Notes: a model not told the origin generated them from the sequence alone. DNA of 64,000 nt from Motilibacter peucedani (GCF_003634695.1 NZ_RBWV01000009.1:558001-622000), one strand, 5' to 3'; counted from the first letter of the stretch, positions 50,560 to 60,716 are shown. Program-made: numbers and translations.

Positions 50560-52143
50560 TCAGCGCCGCCGGGTCGTGCGCCGGCGCCGGGGGGCTGTGC
50601 CGAACAGCGAGCGCGCGATCTCGCGCCCGGCCGCGCTGGCCGCCGAGCGGGCGAAGGACCTGAACACCGACGAGCCGAGGATGCCGCCGAGCGCGCTCTG
50701 CTCGTGCTGCTCGGGCCGGCGCTCCTCGTGCGGCTCCCGCGGCTGCTCCCGCGGCGGCTCCGGGGCCGGTGGCTCCTCCCGCTCGGTCGCCGGCTCCGGC
50801 GCGACCTTGGCCAGCAGCCGCTCGTAGGCGGAGTCGCGGTCGACCGCCACCGCGTACTCCGCCGCGATCGGCGACGCGGCCACCGCGGCCGCGAACGCCG
50901 TCGGCTCGAGCGGGCCCATCAGCGAGCGCGGCGGCTGGAGCCGCGTCCGCGCGACCGGCGTCGGCGACCCGGACTCCGAGAGCACCGTCACGACGGCCTC
51001 GCCGATCCCGAGCGCGGGCAGCAGCTCGTCGAGGTCGTAGCCCGAGCGCGGGAAGGTCGACACCGTCGCCTTCAGCGCCTTGGCGTCGGCCGGGGTGAAG
51101 GCGCGCAGGGCGTGCTGCACCCGGTTGCCGAGCTGGGCGAGCACCTCGTCCGGCACGTCGGTCGGCGACTGCGTGACGAAGAAGATGCCGACGCCCTTCG
51201 ACCGGATGAGCCGCACGGTCTGCGCGATCGCGGCGAGGAACTCCTTCGACGCGTCGCGGAAGAGCAGGTGCGCCTCGTCGAAGAAGAAGACCAGCTTGGG
51301 CTTGTCGACGTCGCCCACCTCGGGCAGGTCGTGGAAGAGGTCGGCCAGCAGCCACATGAGGAAGGTCGAGAACAGCGCGGGCCGGTCCTGCACGCTGGGC
51401 AGCTCCAGCACGCTGACGACGCCGCGGCCGTCGGGCGCCAGGCGCAGCAGGTCGGCGGTGTCGAACTCCGGCTCGCCGAAGAACGCGTCGGCGCCCTGGT
51501 CCTCGAAGCCGACCAGCTCGCGCAGGAGCACGCCGGCCGTCGACTTGGCCAGCCCGCCCAGCTCCTTGAGGTCGGCCGCGCCCTCCTCGCTGGTCAGGTG
51601 GGTGATCACCGCCCGCAGGTCCTTGAGGTCGAGCAGCGGCAGCCCCGCCTTGTCGGCGAAGTGGAAGACCAGGCCCAGCGAGGAGCTCTGCACGTCGCTG
51701 AGGCCGAGCACCTTCGAGAGCAGGACCGGCCCGAAGCTCGTCATGGTCGCGCGCAGCGCGGCCCCCTGCCCGACGCCGCCGAGCGCGTAGAACTCGGCGG
51801 GGTACGCGGTGGCCGCCCACTCGAGGCCGACGTCCTTCGCGCGCGTGGTGACGCGCTCGCTGGTGGCGCCGGGCGCCGCGATGCCGCTCACGTCGCCCTT
51901 GATGTCGGCGAGGAAGACGGGTACGCCCGCGGCCGACAGCTGCTCGGCCATCAGCTGCAGCGTCTTCGTCTTGCCGGTGCCGGTCGCGCCGGCGACCAGG
52001 CCGTGCCGGTTCATCATCGAGAGCGGCAGGCGTACGTGGACGTCCGGATGGCTCGTGCCCTCGGTCACCAGCGCCCCGAGCTCGACGGCGGGGCCGTCGA
52101 ACGCATAGCCGTCGCGTACGGCGCTGACCAGGTCGTCGCTCAT
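50560..52143 (-). CDS. HerA-like ATPase (DUF853/YjgR family)
   Basis: A 527-aa P-loop ATPase of the HerA/FtsK superfamily, DUF853 (YjgR) branch. Walker A is GATGTGKTKTLQL, Walker B LVFFFDEAHLLF, and sensor-type segments include GVGIFFVTQSPTDVPDEVLA. The C-terminus is a Pro/Glu/Arg linker followed by a short Ser/Arg tail. The family is predicted to pump or remodel DNA, but the cellular role of YjgR proteins is not established. ATG 52143 follows TAGCCT by 6 nt, so it is probably leaderless. Confidence 0.88.
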   Translation of the reverse strand: MSDDLVSAVRDGYAFDGPAVELGALVTEGTSHPDVHVRLPLSMMNRHGLVAGATGTGKTKTLQLMAEQLSAAGVPVFLADIKGDVSGIAAPGATSERVTTRAKDVGLEWAATAYPAEFYALGGVGQGAALRATMTSFGPVLLSKVLGLSDVQSSSLGLVFHFADKAGLPLLDLKDLRAVITHLTSEEGAADLKELGGLAKSTAGVLLRELVGFEDQGADAFFGEPEFDTADLLRLAPDGRGVVSVLELPSVQDRPALFSTFLMWLLADLFHDLPEVGDVDKPKLVFFFDEAHLLFRDASKEFLAAIAQTVRLIRSKGVGIFFVTQSPTDVPDEVLAQLGNRVQHALRAFTPADAKALKATVSTFPRSGYDLDELLPALGIGEAVVTVLSESGSPTPVARTRLQPPRSLMGPLEPTAFAAAVAASPIAAEYAVAVDRDSAYERLLAKVAPEPATEREEPPAPEPPREQPREPHEERRPEQHEQSALGGILGSSVFRSFARSAASAAGREIARSLFGTAPRRRRTTRRR

Positions 52144-52149
52144 GGCGAG

Positions 52150-52155
52150 AGGCTA
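52150..52155 (-). promoter_or_regulatory. -10 element TAGCCT of a probable leaderless promoter (HerA-like gene)
   Basis: Reverse-strand TAGCCT is separated from ATG 52143 by 6 nt. Confidence 0.5.
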
Positions 52156-52167
52156 CGGGGTATGGGC

Positions 52168-52173
52168 TAGCAT
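52168..52173 (+). promoter_or_regulatory. -10 element TAGCAT before tRNA-Gly
   Basis: TAGCAT lies 31 nt before the mature tRNA 5' end. This predicts a short leader to be removed by RNase P. Confidence 0.4.
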
Positions 52174-52204
52174 GTCTGCGGTCGCGGGCTCAGGCGCGCG
52201 TCAC

Positions 52205-52275
52205 GCGGGTGTAGTTCAATGGTAGAACATCAGCTTCCCAAGCTGACAGTGCGGGTTCGATTCCCGTCACCCGCT
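52205..52275 (+). tRNA. tRNA-Gly(CCC)
   Basis: A complete 71-nt cloverleaf. Acceptor GCGGGTG pairs with CACCCGC, the D arm is GTTC/GAAC, the anticodon stem TCAGC/GCTGA encloses TTCCCAA (anticodon CCC at 52237-52239), and the T arm is GCGGG with loop TTCGATT. It reads GGG glycine codons. The 3' CCA is not encoded. It stands alone between the HerA-like gene and a chemoreceptor gene. Confidence 0.97.
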
Positions 52276-52298
52276 CACTCCTTCCCCTCGCAACGCGG

Positions 52299-52330
52299 CC
52301 GGCCGACGGCGCAGGTGCGCCGCCGGCCGG
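52299..52330. terminator. Bidirectional hairpin between tRNA-Gly and the chemoreceptor gene
   Basis: An inner 6-bp stem (CGGCGC/GCGCCG, loop AGGT) is extended by 7 more pairs after one mismatch. It lies in the 83 bp between tRNA-Gly and the convergent chemoreceptor gene, so it can stop both transcripts. No T-run follows, as is common for actinobacterial terminators. Confidence 0.65.
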
Positions 52331-52358
52331 GTCCGGACAGGGTCGAAGTCGAAGGCTG

Positions 52359-53972
52359 TCAGTAGCGGAACGCCGCGACCAGGGTGCTCAGCTCGGTCGA
52401 CATCCGGGCCAGCTCCGCGGTCGCCTGCTGCGACTCGGTCACGCCCTCGCTGGTGATGTGCGCGGCCTCGGCCACGCCGACGATGCTGCTGGCGATCTCG
52501 TCCACGCCGGTCGCCGCCTCGCTCACCGAGCGGTTCATCTCGCCGGTCGTCGCGGTCTGCTCCTCGACGGCGGAGGCGATGGTCGTCTGGAAGTCGCTGA
52601 TCCGGCCGATGACGGCGGAGATCTGCTCGATCGCCGTGACCGCGTTCTCGGTGTCGGCCTGGATGGCCTGCACGCGGTTGGCGATGTCCTCGGTGGCCCG
52701 CGAGGTCTCCTGCGCGAGGTCCTTGACCTCGCCGGCGACGACAGCGAACCCCTTGCCGGCCTCGCCCGCACGGGCGGCCTCGATGGTGGCGTTGAGCGCC
52801 AGCAGGTTGGTCTGCTCGGCGATCGAGGTGATCACCTTGACCACGTTGCCGATCTCCGCGCTCGACTCGCCCAGCTTGCCGATGGTGGCGGTGGTCACCG
52901 CTGCGAGGGTGACGGCTTCCCCAGCCACGCGGACGGCCTCGTTGGCGCTGTGGGAGATCTCCGAGATGGAGGCACCCATCTCCTCGCTGCCGGCGGCCAC
53001 CGTCCCGACGCCGCGCGACACCTGCTCGGTCGCCGCCGACACCGCCTGGGCCTGCGCCGCCGCCTGCTCGGCAGACGCCGCGATCTGCATGGTGACGCCG
53101 TTCATCTGCTCCGAGGCGCTGGCCAGGGATCCGGCGGAGCCGTCGATCGTCGAGACCGTGCTGCGCAGCTTCACCATGGCCGTGTCGAGCGCGCGGGCCA
53201 TCTGGCCGACCTCGTCGTTCGTCGTGAGACCGACGTCCTGGGTGAGGTCGCCCTCGGCCAGCGCCTCGGCTACGGCCTTCACGCGGGAGATGGAGCGGAC
53301 GAGCGCGCGGGATATGGCGATGCCGAGACCCAGGGCCGCGAGGACACCCAGCAGCAGCAGGACGATCGCGCGGGTGCGGTTCGACGTGTAGGTCGAGTGC
53401 GCCGCGGCCGCGTTCTTGCTCGCGTCGCCCTGCTCGGCGGCGCGGATGTCCTCGAGGTCCTTGGTCAGGCGCGCGATGAAGGGGCCGGCGAACTGGTCCC
53501 GCGCCTGCTCCCAGGCGGCCATGTCGTTCGCTTGGCCGGCCGGGAAGAGCTTCGTGCGGGCCACGTCGAGGTAACCGGACCACGCCTGCTTGAGGTCGTC
53601 GATCGTCTCGGGCTTCGCGGCAGGGTGGGCCGTGGCGTAGAGCGCCATGCTCTTGTCGAAGTCCTGCGCGTCCTGCTGGGCGGCAGTGATGTACTTCTGC
53701 ATCGACGTCTCGTCGGTGCTGATGGCCTGGTTGGCGTAGTTGAGCCGGGTCCGGATCACCGCACGCTCGACCTGGCCGACGGCGACGACGGACATCACGT
53801 TGCTCTTGTAGATCGTGTCGGCGCTGCTGCTCGTGCTGCTCAGCGCGCTGATGCCGGTGACGCCGACGGCCACGGCGGCGACGAGGCCCGCCGACACGGC
53901 GGTGAGCACCTTGGCGCCGACCGGCAGGTCTGCGAGGCCGCGGCGACCGCGGGCTGCGCTGGAGTACGACAT
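52359..53972 (-). CDS. Methyl-accepting chemotaxis protein
   Basis: A 537-aa chemoreceptor: a first membrane helix near residues 18-42, a four-helix-bundle sensor (about 45-185, 4HB_MCP type), a second helix ([20 protein letters not shown]), HAMP ([20 protein letters not shown]), and a long cytoplasmic coiled hairpin. The signalling tip reads [20 protein letters not shown] then [20 protein letters not shown]. It senses ligands outside and controls CheA, which implies motility. AAGGGA precedes ATG 53972. No che genes are in the window. Confidence 0.94.
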   Translation of the reverse strand: MSYSSAARGRRGLADLPVGAKVLTAVSAGLVAAVAVGVTGISALSSTSSSADTIYKSNVMSVVAVGQVERAVIRTRLNYANQAISTDETSMQKYITAAQQDAQDFDKSMALYATAHPAAKPETIDDLKQAWSGYLDVARTKLFPAGQANDMAAWEQARDQFAGPFIARLTKDLEDIRAAEQGDASKNAAAAHSTYTSNRTRAIVLLLLGVLAALGLGIAISRALVRSISRVKAVAEALAEGDLTQDVGLTTNDEVGQMARALDTAMVKLRSTVSTIDGSAGSLASASEQMNGVTMQIAASAEQAAAQAQAVSAATEQVSRGVGTVAAGSEEMGASISEISHSANEAVRVAGEAVTLAAVTTATIGKLGESSAEIGNVVKVITSIAEQTNLLALNATIEAARAGEAGKGFAVVAGEVKDLAQETSRATEDIANRVQAIQADTENAVTAIEQISAVIGRISDFQTTIASAVEEQTATTGEMNRSVSEAATGVDEIASSIVGVAEAAHITSEGVTESQQATAELARMSTELSTLVAAFRY

Positions 53973-54090
53973 GGATGTCCCTTCTACGTGCCGCCACGCT
54001 CTGACGGCCCCCGGACACTGTCGACACTGCATCGCTGGAGTTGAGCGTGGTGCCTCCCCGATGCGGACGTCAGGGGTCTCGGAAGCGCGC

Positions 54091-54124
54091 GAGGCCCCGC
54101 ACCCGGGCGCGGGTGCGGGGCCTC
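54091..54124 (-). terminator. Strong intrinsic terminator downstream of the RTX/FN3 gene
   Basis: A perfect 15-bp stem (arms GAGGCCCCGCACCCG and CGGGTGCGGGGCCTC) closes a GGCG loop, 27 bp after the stop of the RTX/FN3 gene on the same strand and upstream of the chemoreceptor gene. No U-tract follows. Position and stability fit a terminator protecting the chemoreceptor gene from read-through. Confidence 0.8.
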
Positions 54125-54150
54125 GACGTCGGCGCGGTGCGCCGAGCGCC

Positions 54151-56559
54151 CTACGGGACCAAGGGGTCCGGGGTGAGCGACCCGGCCACCACAGCGGAGT
54201 AGCCCGAGGTGTTGCCCTGGGCGTCCTGAGCGGCGACGCGGTAGTAGTAGACGCCGCCGTCAGCGGGGGTGTCGGCGTACGACTCCGCGCTGGCGTAGAC
54301 CGTGGTCACGCCGGTCGCGAAAGTCGAGTCCGCCGAGCGCTGCACGACGTAGCGGCTGCGGTCGTCCTCGGCCGCCCCCTGCCAGGACAGGTAGACCTTG
54401 CCGCTCTCGGCGTCACCGTAGGCCTGGAGGTCCGACGGATCGCTCGGGGCGGTGATGTCGGTGCCCGTCGTGACGGAGACCACGCGGGTGGTCGCCGACT
54501 CGAGGCCGTGCGCGTCGACCGCGACCACGCGGTAGTAGAACCGGTCCGTGGTCGACGGGGTGAGGGTGAGGGTGGTAGCCGACCCGGCGTCCGACGTCAT
54601 GGTCGGACCGCCCGTGAAGTCCGGGTCGTTGCTGATCTCGACCCGGTAGCCCGTCGCTGACGCTGACGCGTCCCAGCTGAGGGTGACGCTGCCGGTGATG
54701 ACCTGGTACGCGTTCCGGTCGACCGTGACGTGGAAGCCGTTCGGCGTCGCCGGCCCGGTGACCGACAGGGATGACACCACGCTGGACCACGCCCCGACGT
54801 TGCCCGCGGCGTCCACGGCCGCGATGCGGAAGTAGAGCGGGTTGTCCGGGGACACCCAGGTGCTGTCGTGGTAGGTCGTGCTGGTGGTGGTGGACTCGTT
54901 CCACTGCTGGGCGGGGAAGGACGGGTCGTCCGACTCCTGGACCACGTACTTCGTGACCCAGACGTCGTCCTGCGCCGGGGCCCAGGTCAGCGTGTAGCCG
55001 ATGTCGGAGCTGCCGTCGTTCCACGCGGCGATGGCTGCGCCGGTGGTGACCGACGGGGTCGCCTGGTCGCCGAGCGACGCGGCAGTCGTGGCCGACCACG
55101 CGCTCACATTGCCGCGCGCGTCGACCGCCGCCGCCCGGTAGTAGTAGGTCGCCGTGTCGCCCGCAGCGAGGAAGTCGGCGTAGGAGTTGCCGACGAGCTG
55201 GCCGCCACCGGCTGCGAGCTCGGTGAGCGCGACGGCGTCGTGGAAGTCGGCGTCGGTGGCGCGCTCGAGCACGTATCCGGCGGCGGTGACGTCGGTCGGG
55301 CCGATGCGGTCGCTCGTGGTCGGCCACCACAGGTCGATGCGTTCCTGGTCGGGGACGAGCTCGGCGACGACCTCGCTGGGGATCTCCGGGGCGTCGAGGT
55401 CGGCAGCGGTGCTGGCGGCGACGACGGAGTTGGTCTGGTCCGACCGGTTGCCGGCCGCGTCCACCGCCCAGACGCGGTAGTAGTAGACGGCGTCGTCGCC
55501 GGGGTGGTCCACGTAGCTGGTGCCCGTCACGTGGCCGAGGGCCACGGTCTCGGCAGGGTCCGAGAAGTCGGGGAGCGTGGAGCGCTCGACGTCGTAGGAC
55601 ACGGGCAGGCCGCTGTCGTCGGAGGACGGTGCCCAGACGACGGTGACCTCGCCGGTGCCGCCGGCGCGCTCGGTGGCGTGGGCCGTCACGAAGGAGACGT
55701 TGTAGGGCGAGAGCGTGTCGACGTACGGTGCGGTCGGCTCCGGCGCCGGCGCGTCGGTCGGCTCGGGGTTGGCGGCGGGCGCCGGCTCGGTCGCGGCCGG
55801 GACCTCGGGCTCTGGTGCAGCCGCGGGCGCCGGGGCGGCGGGGGCCGGAGCGGCGGGGGCCGGAGCGGCGGGAGCAGGAGCGGGGGTCTTCGGGGCCGGG
55901 GCGGGAGCCGTCGGCTTCGGAGCTGCGGGGGCCGGCGCCTTCGGGTGGCCGGTCACGTTGTCGCCCGCGCCGCGTACGACGGTGTCGCTCTTGTCGGCCG
56001 CGACCCGGTCCTTGCCCGCACCACCATCGACGGTGTCGACGCCGGCGCCCGTGGCGATCCGGTCGTTGCCCGCACCGCCGGCCACGCGGTCGTTGCCCGC
56101 GCCTCCGTTCAGTGTGTCGGCGCCCGCGCCGCCGTCGATGCGGTCGTTGCCTGCGCCGCCGTCGACCCGGTCGTTGCCCGCTCCGCCGACGAGGACGTCG
56201 TCGCCCGCGCCGCCGAAGATGGTGTCGTTGCCCGCGCCGCCGTCGAGGCGGTCGTTGCCGGCGCCGCCGGAGATCCAGTCGTCGCCCGCCCCGCCGAACG
56301 CCGAGCCGTTGACGCAGATGATGTCGTTGCCGCCGAAGCCGTAGACGGTGGACCCGGCACCGCGGGCGAGGATGACGTCGCGCCCGGAGGTGCCCTTGAC
56401 CACGACACCGGCCTTCGAGCTCTCGATGGTGGCGGTGTGGCCGTTGCAGGCGTGGCTGGCGAACGGAGCTGCCGCCGCGTGGGCAGCCGGTGCGCCGGCG
56501 AGGACGAGCGCCAGGGCGGCCGTCGTGCCCGCAGCGAGCCGGGCAGTGGTGGATGGCAT
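54151..56559 (-). CDS. Secreted RTX-repeat / fibronectin type III surface protein
   Basis: An 802-aa exported protein. A Sec signal ([20 protein letters not shown]) is followed by RTX-type calcium nonapeptides ([18 protein letters not shown] and similar) at residues about 70-190, a Pro/Ala-rich spacer (about 205-270), then about five FN3-like modules, each ending in a [16 protein letters not shown]-type strand. RTX stacks fold only in the high calcium outside the cell. An adhesin or matrix role is suggested; no catalytic domain is seen. The start is ATG 56559, with GAGGAG further upstream than ideal. Confidence 0.82.
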   Translation of the reverse strand: MPSTTARLAAGTTAALALVLAGAPAAHAAAAPFASHACNGHTATIESSKAGVVVKGTSGRDVILARGAGSTVYGFGGNDIICVNGSAFGGAGDDWISGGAGNDRLDGGAGNDTIFGGAGDDVLVGGAGNDRVDGGAGNDRIDGGAGADTLNGGAGNDRVAGGAGNDRIATGAGVDTVDGGAGKDRVAADKSDTVVRGAGDNVTGHPKAPAPAAPKPTAPAPAPKTPAPAPAAPAPAAPAPAAPAPAAAPEPEVPAATEPAPAANPEPTDAPAPEPTAPYVDTLSPYNVSFVTAHATERAGGTGEVTVVWAPSSDDSGLPVSYDVERSTLPDFSDPAETVALGHVTGTSYVDHPGDDAVYYYRVWAVDAAGNRSDQTNSVVAASTAADLDAPEIPSEVVAELVPDQERIDLWWPTTSDRIGPTDVTAAGYVLERATDADFHDAVALTELAAGGGQLVGNSYADFLAAGDTATYYYRAAAVDARGNVSAWSATTAASLGDQATPSVTTGAAIAAWNDGSSDIGYTLTWAPAQDDVWVTKYVVQESDDPSFPAQQWNESTTTSTTYHDSTWVSPDNPLYFRIAAVDAAGNVGAWSSVVSSLSVTGPATPNGFHVTVDRNAYQVITGSVTLSWDASASATGYRVEISNDPDFTGGPTMTSDAGSATTLTLTPSTTDRFYYRVVAVDAHGLESATTRVVSVTTGTDITAPSDPSDLQAYGDAESGKVYLSWQGAAEDDRSRYVVQRSADSTFATGVTTVYASAESYADTPADGGVYYYRVAAQDAQGNTSGYSAVVAGSLTPDPLVP
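55985..56345 (-). repeat. DNA repeat array encoding RTX calcium nonapeptides
   Basis: About 12 tandem copies of a 27-bp unit encoding GGAGND-x-x-x (the coding strand reads GGCGGCGCGGGCAACGAC with variations). A similar Pro/Ala-coding array follows at about 55800-55920. Such arrays can change copy number by slippage. Confidence 0.75.
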
Positions 56560-56784
56560 GGGGCTGGGCGCTCCTCGGGACAAGGGCGGCGCTCGATGCG
56601 CCGCACCTCCGTATCGGTGCCGTGGGCAAAGATCGGATGAGAACGCTCGAACTGGTGCGATCACCTCGCGAACCACTGCCCGGGCCGACCGGCCCGGAGG
56701 AGCATCGTCGCCGACGTCGTGTGCGAGTCCTTCTTTGTCCACAGAGGTTTCTCTTCAGCGCCCGACGTTGTCAGTGGTCTCCCG

Positions 56785-56790
56785 TAGTGT
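56785..56790 (+). promoter_or_regulatory. -10 element TAGTGT of a probable leaderless promoter (DUF222 gene)
   Basis: TAGTGT is followed by 7 nt and ATG 56798. Confidence 0.4.
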
Positions 56791-56797
56791 CGTCGGC

Positions 56798-58157
56798 ATG
56801 GCAGTGGTGAGCGGTGGTCTGGGAGTGCGCGACGTCGTCGCCGTGCTCGCGGAGCTGCACTCCTCACTCGTCGACGTGGTGCCCGAGGTCGGCGGTGACG
56901 ACCTCGTCGAGCTCGAGCGGGCGCGCAGCCTGCTCGACGCTGTCAACGCCCGACTGCTGGCCGCCTTCGACGCGAGCAAGGAGTTCCGCACCGACCTCTC
57001 GCCGTCGGTGGTCGCCTGGCAGCGGCGTCATCTCCGCCTCGACGCCGGCGAGGCGCAGCGCCGGCTGAAGACGGCGCGGCTGCTGCGCGACCTGCCCGAC
57101 ACGCCGCCGCGCTGGGCGAGGGGCGCGTCAGCATGCGCCACGTCGAGGAGATGGAGCGGGCCGTGCTGGGCGTCGGCGTGCCGGTGCTGCAGGAGGCCGA
57201 GCCGGTGCTGCTCGAGCTCGCGGCCCGCGCCGAGCCTCGGCAGGTGCGGCTGGCCGCCAGCCGGCTGCGCGACGTGGCCGACCCGGGCGAGACCGAGGTC
57301 GAGCGGTCCGAGCGGCTGAGGGCGTCGCGCTACGTGCTGCTGACCCGCGGGTTCGAGGGCTGCTGGACCTCGAGGGCCGGCTCGACCCGGCCGACGGCCA
57401 GCTGCTGCGCGAGGCGGTCACCGCGCTGTCGGGGTGGAAGCCGCTGCCCGACGGCTCTCCCGACCCGCGCACGGAGCCGCAGCGGGCCGCGGACGCGCTC
57501 GTCGAGCTGGCGTCGCGCACGCTGGCCACCGGCGACGTGCCGCAGGTCGCGGGCGTGAGCCCGCACGTCACGCTCGTGCTCGACCTCGAGACGCTGCGGG
57601 GCGAGACGCGCTGCCTCGACCCGAGCCCGACCGGCCCCGGCGCGCCGCGCGTGACGCCGTCGAAGCTCGCGGCGGCGCTCGGCCGCTCCTTCGGTCGCGC
57701 AGCCCTCGAGCGACTGGCCTGCAGCGCCGACATCACCCCGCTGCTCATCGACGGGTTCGGCCAGCCGCTCGCGCTCGGCCGCTCCTCCCGCCTCGCCTCG
57801 CCGCACCAGATGAAGGCGATGTGGGCGCGCGACGGCGGCTGCGTGGTGCCGGGGTGCGGCAGCCGCTTCGTCCAGGCCCACCACATCCAGGAGTGGTTCG
57901 CCCACGACGGCCCCACCGACGTCGACGAGATGGTCCTGCTCTGCGAACGCTGTCATCACCTCGTCCACGACGACGGCTGGGTGGTCGAGCACGATCCCGA
58001 GCGGTGGGGCCGCATGCGCTTCCGACATCGCACCCGAGGGGTGACGGTGCCGGCAGTCCATGCGGTCGACCGCGAGCCCGGGGCGACGATCCCGCTGCCG
58101 AGGCAGGGCGGGGTGGGCGAGCACGGCGTCCTCGACGGTGGGGAGGGAGCGACCTGA
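56798..58157 (+). pseudogene. DUF222/HNH endonuclease gene broken by two frameshifts
   Basis: The three parts of one DUF222-HNH protein lie in three reading frames. Part 1 from ATG 56798 (LERARSLLDAVNARLLAAFD, TARLLRDLPDT) runs to about 57110. Part 2 (ALGEGRVSMRHVEEMERAV through ASRYVLLTRGFEG) runs to about 57358. Part 3 (LLDLEGRLDPADGQLLREAV through HNH CVVPGCGSRFVQAHHIQEW and LLCERCHHLVHDDGW) runs to TGA 58157. Each shift is equivalent to one deleted base, in G/C-rich runs. Repaired, the product would be about 450 residues, normal for the family. Either a recent pseudogene or two sequencing errors would explain it. These actinobacterial genes are multicopy nuclease-like elements. Confidence 0.85.
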
Positions 58158-58189
58158 CAGCCGAGGCGCGGGCATGCCTCGAGCCGCTA

Positions 58190-58211
58190 GGTTGTTGAGA
58201 GGTCAACGACC
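58190..58211. promoter_or_regulatory. Inverted repeat before the LLM oxidoreductase
   Basis: GGTTGTTGA (58190-58198) and TCAACGACC (58203-58211) form a 9-bp inverted repeat with one mismatch, just after a TAGGTT hexamer (58188-58193) that could be the -10. A regulator operator overlapping the transcription start is possible. Confidence 0.5.
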
Positions 58212-58224
58212 AGAGGAGTGGACC

Positions 58225-59250
58225 ATGGAGCTCGGCGTCACCACGTTCGCGGAGACCTACCCGACCGGCCCGTCGGGCGAGACGCCGACGCACGGCGAGC
58301 GCCTGCGCGAGGTGCTCGAGGAGGTGGAGGTCGCCGAGCAGGTCGGCCTCGACGTCTACGGCGTCGGCGAGCACCACCGTGCCGACTTCGCCGCCTCCGC
58401 GCCTGCGGTCGTGCTCGCGGCGGCCGCGGCGCGTACCTCCCGCATCCGGCTCACCAGCGCGGTCACCGTGCTGAGCTCCGCCGACCCCGTGCGCACCTTC
58501 CAGGACTTCGCCACCCTCGACCTGGTGTCGGGCGGCCGCGCCGAGCTGATGGCGGGGCGCGGCTCGTTCACCGAGTCGTTCCCGCTGTTCGGCTACGACC
58601 TCGCCGACTACGACGCGCTGTTCGAGGAGAAGCTCCAGCTCCTGCTCGCGATCCGCGACAACGAGCGCGTCACCTGGTCGGGCTCCTTCCGCCCGGCCCT
58701 CACCGACCAGCCGGTCTACCCCAGGCCCGAGCAGCGCCCGCTGCCCGTGTGGGTGGCGGTCGGCGGCAACCCCGAGTCGGTGGTGCGCGCGGGCGTGCTC
58801 GGCCTGCCCATGGCGCTGGCCATCATCGGCGGGTCGCCCAGCGCGTTCGCGCCGCTCGCCGACCTGCACCGCCGCGCGCTCGAGCACGGCGGACACCCGG
58901 CCGGCAGCGCGCCGGTCGCGGTCCACGCCCACGGCTACGTCGCCGAGAGCATGGAGGACGCCGAGCGCGACTTCTACCCCGCCTACGCCCGTGCGATGAC
59001 CCAGCTCGGCCGCGAGCGGGGCTGGCCGGCCATGTCGCAGCGCTCGTTCCGCGCGATGGCCGGACCGGAGGGCTCGCTCGTCATCGGCAGCCCCCGCCAG
59101 GTGGCCGACAAGATCCTCACCATGCAGGAGCAGCTCGGCATCGAGCGGTTCATGCTCCACATCAGCGTCGGCACGCTGCCCCACAAGGACGTGCTGCGCG
59201 CCATCGAGCGCCTGGGCACGGAGGTCGCGCCCCTCGTCGCCGCAGGCTAG
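58225..59250 (+). CDS. LLM-class flavin-dependent oxidoreductase
   Basis: A 341-aa bacterial luciferase-like TIM-barrel enzyme: MELGVTTFAETYPTGPSGET, VGEHHRADFAASAPAVVLAA (the GEHH motif of the LLM clade), GRAELMAGRGSFTESFPLFG and IGSPRQVADKILTMQEQLG. It uses FMN or F420; the substrate is unknown. AGAGGAG precedes ATG 58225. It is convergent with a secreted peptidase gene after 15 bp. Confidence 0.9.
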   Translation: MELGVTTFAETYPTGPSGETPTHGERLREVLEEVEVAEQVGLDVYGVGEHHRADFAASAPAVVLAAAAARTSRIRLTSAVTVLSSADPVRTFQDFATLDLVSGGRAELMAGRGSFTESFPLFGYDLADYDALFEEKLQLLLAIRDNERVTWSGSFRPALTDQPVYPRPEQRPLPVWVAVGGNPESVVRAGVLGLPMALAIIGGSPSAFAPLADLHRRALEHGGHPAGSAPVAVHAHGYVAESMEDAERDFYPAYARAMTQLGRERGWPAMSQRSFRAMAGPEGSLVIGSPRQVADKILTMQEQLGIERFMLHISVGTLPHKDVLRAIERLGTEVAPLVAAG

Positions 59251-59265
59251 TCGCACCGCCGCCGC

Positions 59266-60600
59266 TCAGTCGTGCCCGCGCGTGATGTCGAAGTGCTGGT
59301 AGTCGCGGAAGCTCGCGCCCCAGTGCCACCCCTGCCCGGCGAACGCGCGCACCACCGCGCCGCCGGGCACGATCGAGGCGGGGGAGCGCCGCGTACGGTC
59401 CGCGAACCACGCGTGCGGCCAGGTCCCGTTGCGCGCGACGTCGGGGTTCTCGAGGGTGTTGAGGTCGATCGCGATCCCGTAGGAGTGCGGGCTGCGCCGG
59501 CTCTCCTGCCCCACGACCTGCCGGCAGTTGAAGCCCGAGGAGTTGTCCGCGGCCATCGAGGCGTAGTCGTCGGCGCCGCGCAGGCTGCGGTTCCAGCCGA
59601 AGCGGTCCTCCCGGGCGAGCGAGCGGATCGGGTACCCCGCGGCGTAGAGCGCGGTGAAGATCCGCCGCACCTGCCCGACGACCCGCGTCGCGACGACCAG
59701 CTCGCCGCGGTGCCGGAACCCGTCGAAGCCGTAGTAGTTGAGCGTCAGGTAGCGCAGCCCCGAGCGCCCGACCGGGCACCCCTGGTGCCAGGTCGCGCCC
59801 ACCATCTCGCCCCAGACGGCGTCCGGCACGGCGCTGACCCGCAGGTCGAGCCCCCGCGTCGTCGCCCTCGGCTGCACGACCGCGGCCACGGCCCGGTAGG
59901 GGACGGGGGGCTCAGGCACCACCGCGTACGCCGGGGTGACGGTGAGAGCGCGCGTCGCGCTGACGGTGCCGAGCGCCTCGGGCACCGGCGCGGCGGCGAC
60001 CCGCCACGCACCCGTCTGCACCGCGGGCACGGCGAACGCGGCGGCGCCGCGGGCGTCGGTGCGCCGCCGCTGCACCGTGCGCCACGACTGCCCCGCGCGC
60101 TGCTGGAGGAGCAGCGTGCCGGGCACGGGCAGCCCGTCGGAGGTGGTCCACGTCGCGACCGGGCGCCACGTGGTGTCGGACCGTACGCTGCGGCGCGCGC
60201 TCAGCGCGAGCGTGCTGGGCGCCGGCTCGGTGAGGACGGGGAACGTCGCGCTGGTCGCCGACGGCGACGCGCTGCGCAGCCGGTAGAGGTTGGAGCCGGC
60301 CGGCACGAAGCGGATGGACACCGCGCCGCCGGCGTCCGTGGTGCCCTCGGCCACGGCCGTCCAGGTCTCGGCGTCGCCGGGCCGCCGCTCCAGCACGACG
60401 ACCACGCCCGCCGGCGCGTCGGCGTGCAGCACCGCGGTGACGACGGTCGGCACGCCGCGGTGCACCAGCGCCGGGGCCGCGACCGTGTCGATGACGGCGT
60501 CCTGCGCCCGCGCGGGCCCCGCGGGCAGCAGCACCCCGACGGCGACCGCCACCGCGGCCGCCACCAGGCGCGTGCCGCCCGGTCCTCGTCCTGCTCGCAC
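59266..60600 (-). CDS. Secreted M15-family peptidase with N-terminal Ig-like domains
   Basis: A 444-aa exported protein: signal peptide (LVAAAVAVAVGVLLPAGPAR), two Ig-like beta domains (about 35-215, VDTVAAPALVHRGVPTVVTA and similar), then a zinc D,D-peptidase domain. Zinc ligands are His372 and Asp379 in PHSYGIAIDLN and His436 in YQHFDI. This is the M15C/extensin-like D,D-peptidase layout acting on peptidoglycan outside the membrane. GTG 60600 is supported by GGAGGAGG 7 nt upstream. It is the second M15 enzyme of the window besides the one at 6 kb. Confidence 0.85.
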   Translation of the reverse strand: MRAGRGPGGTRLVAAAVAVAVGVLLPAGPARAQDAVIDTVAAPALVHRGVPTVVTAVLHADAPAGVVVVLERRPGDAETWTAVAEGTTDAGGAVSIRFVPAGSNLYRLRSASPSATSATFPVLTEPAPSTLALSARRSVRSDTTWRPVATWTTSDGLPVPGTLLLQQRAGQSWRTVQRRRTDARGAAAFAVPAVQTGAWRVAAAPVPEALGTVSATRALTVTPAYAVVPEPPVPYRAVAAVVQPRATTRGLDLRVSAVPDAVWGEMVGATWHQGCPVGRSGLRYLTLNYYGFDGFRHRGELVVATRVVGQVRRIFTALYAAGYPIRSLAREDRFGWNRSLRGADDYASMAADNSSGFNCRQVVGQESRRSPHSYGIAIDLNTLENPDVARNGTWPHAWFADRTRRSPASIVPGGAVVRAFAGQGWHWGASFRDYQHFDITRGHD

Positions 60601-60716
60601 CCGTCGACCTCCTCCGGCCACCACACAACCCACCCGTATGGCCGCAGCGCCGCCCTCAGAGCCCTCCGACCACAGCCGATTGACAGTGAACGGCAACCGA
60701 CGGAACGGGCCAGCAC

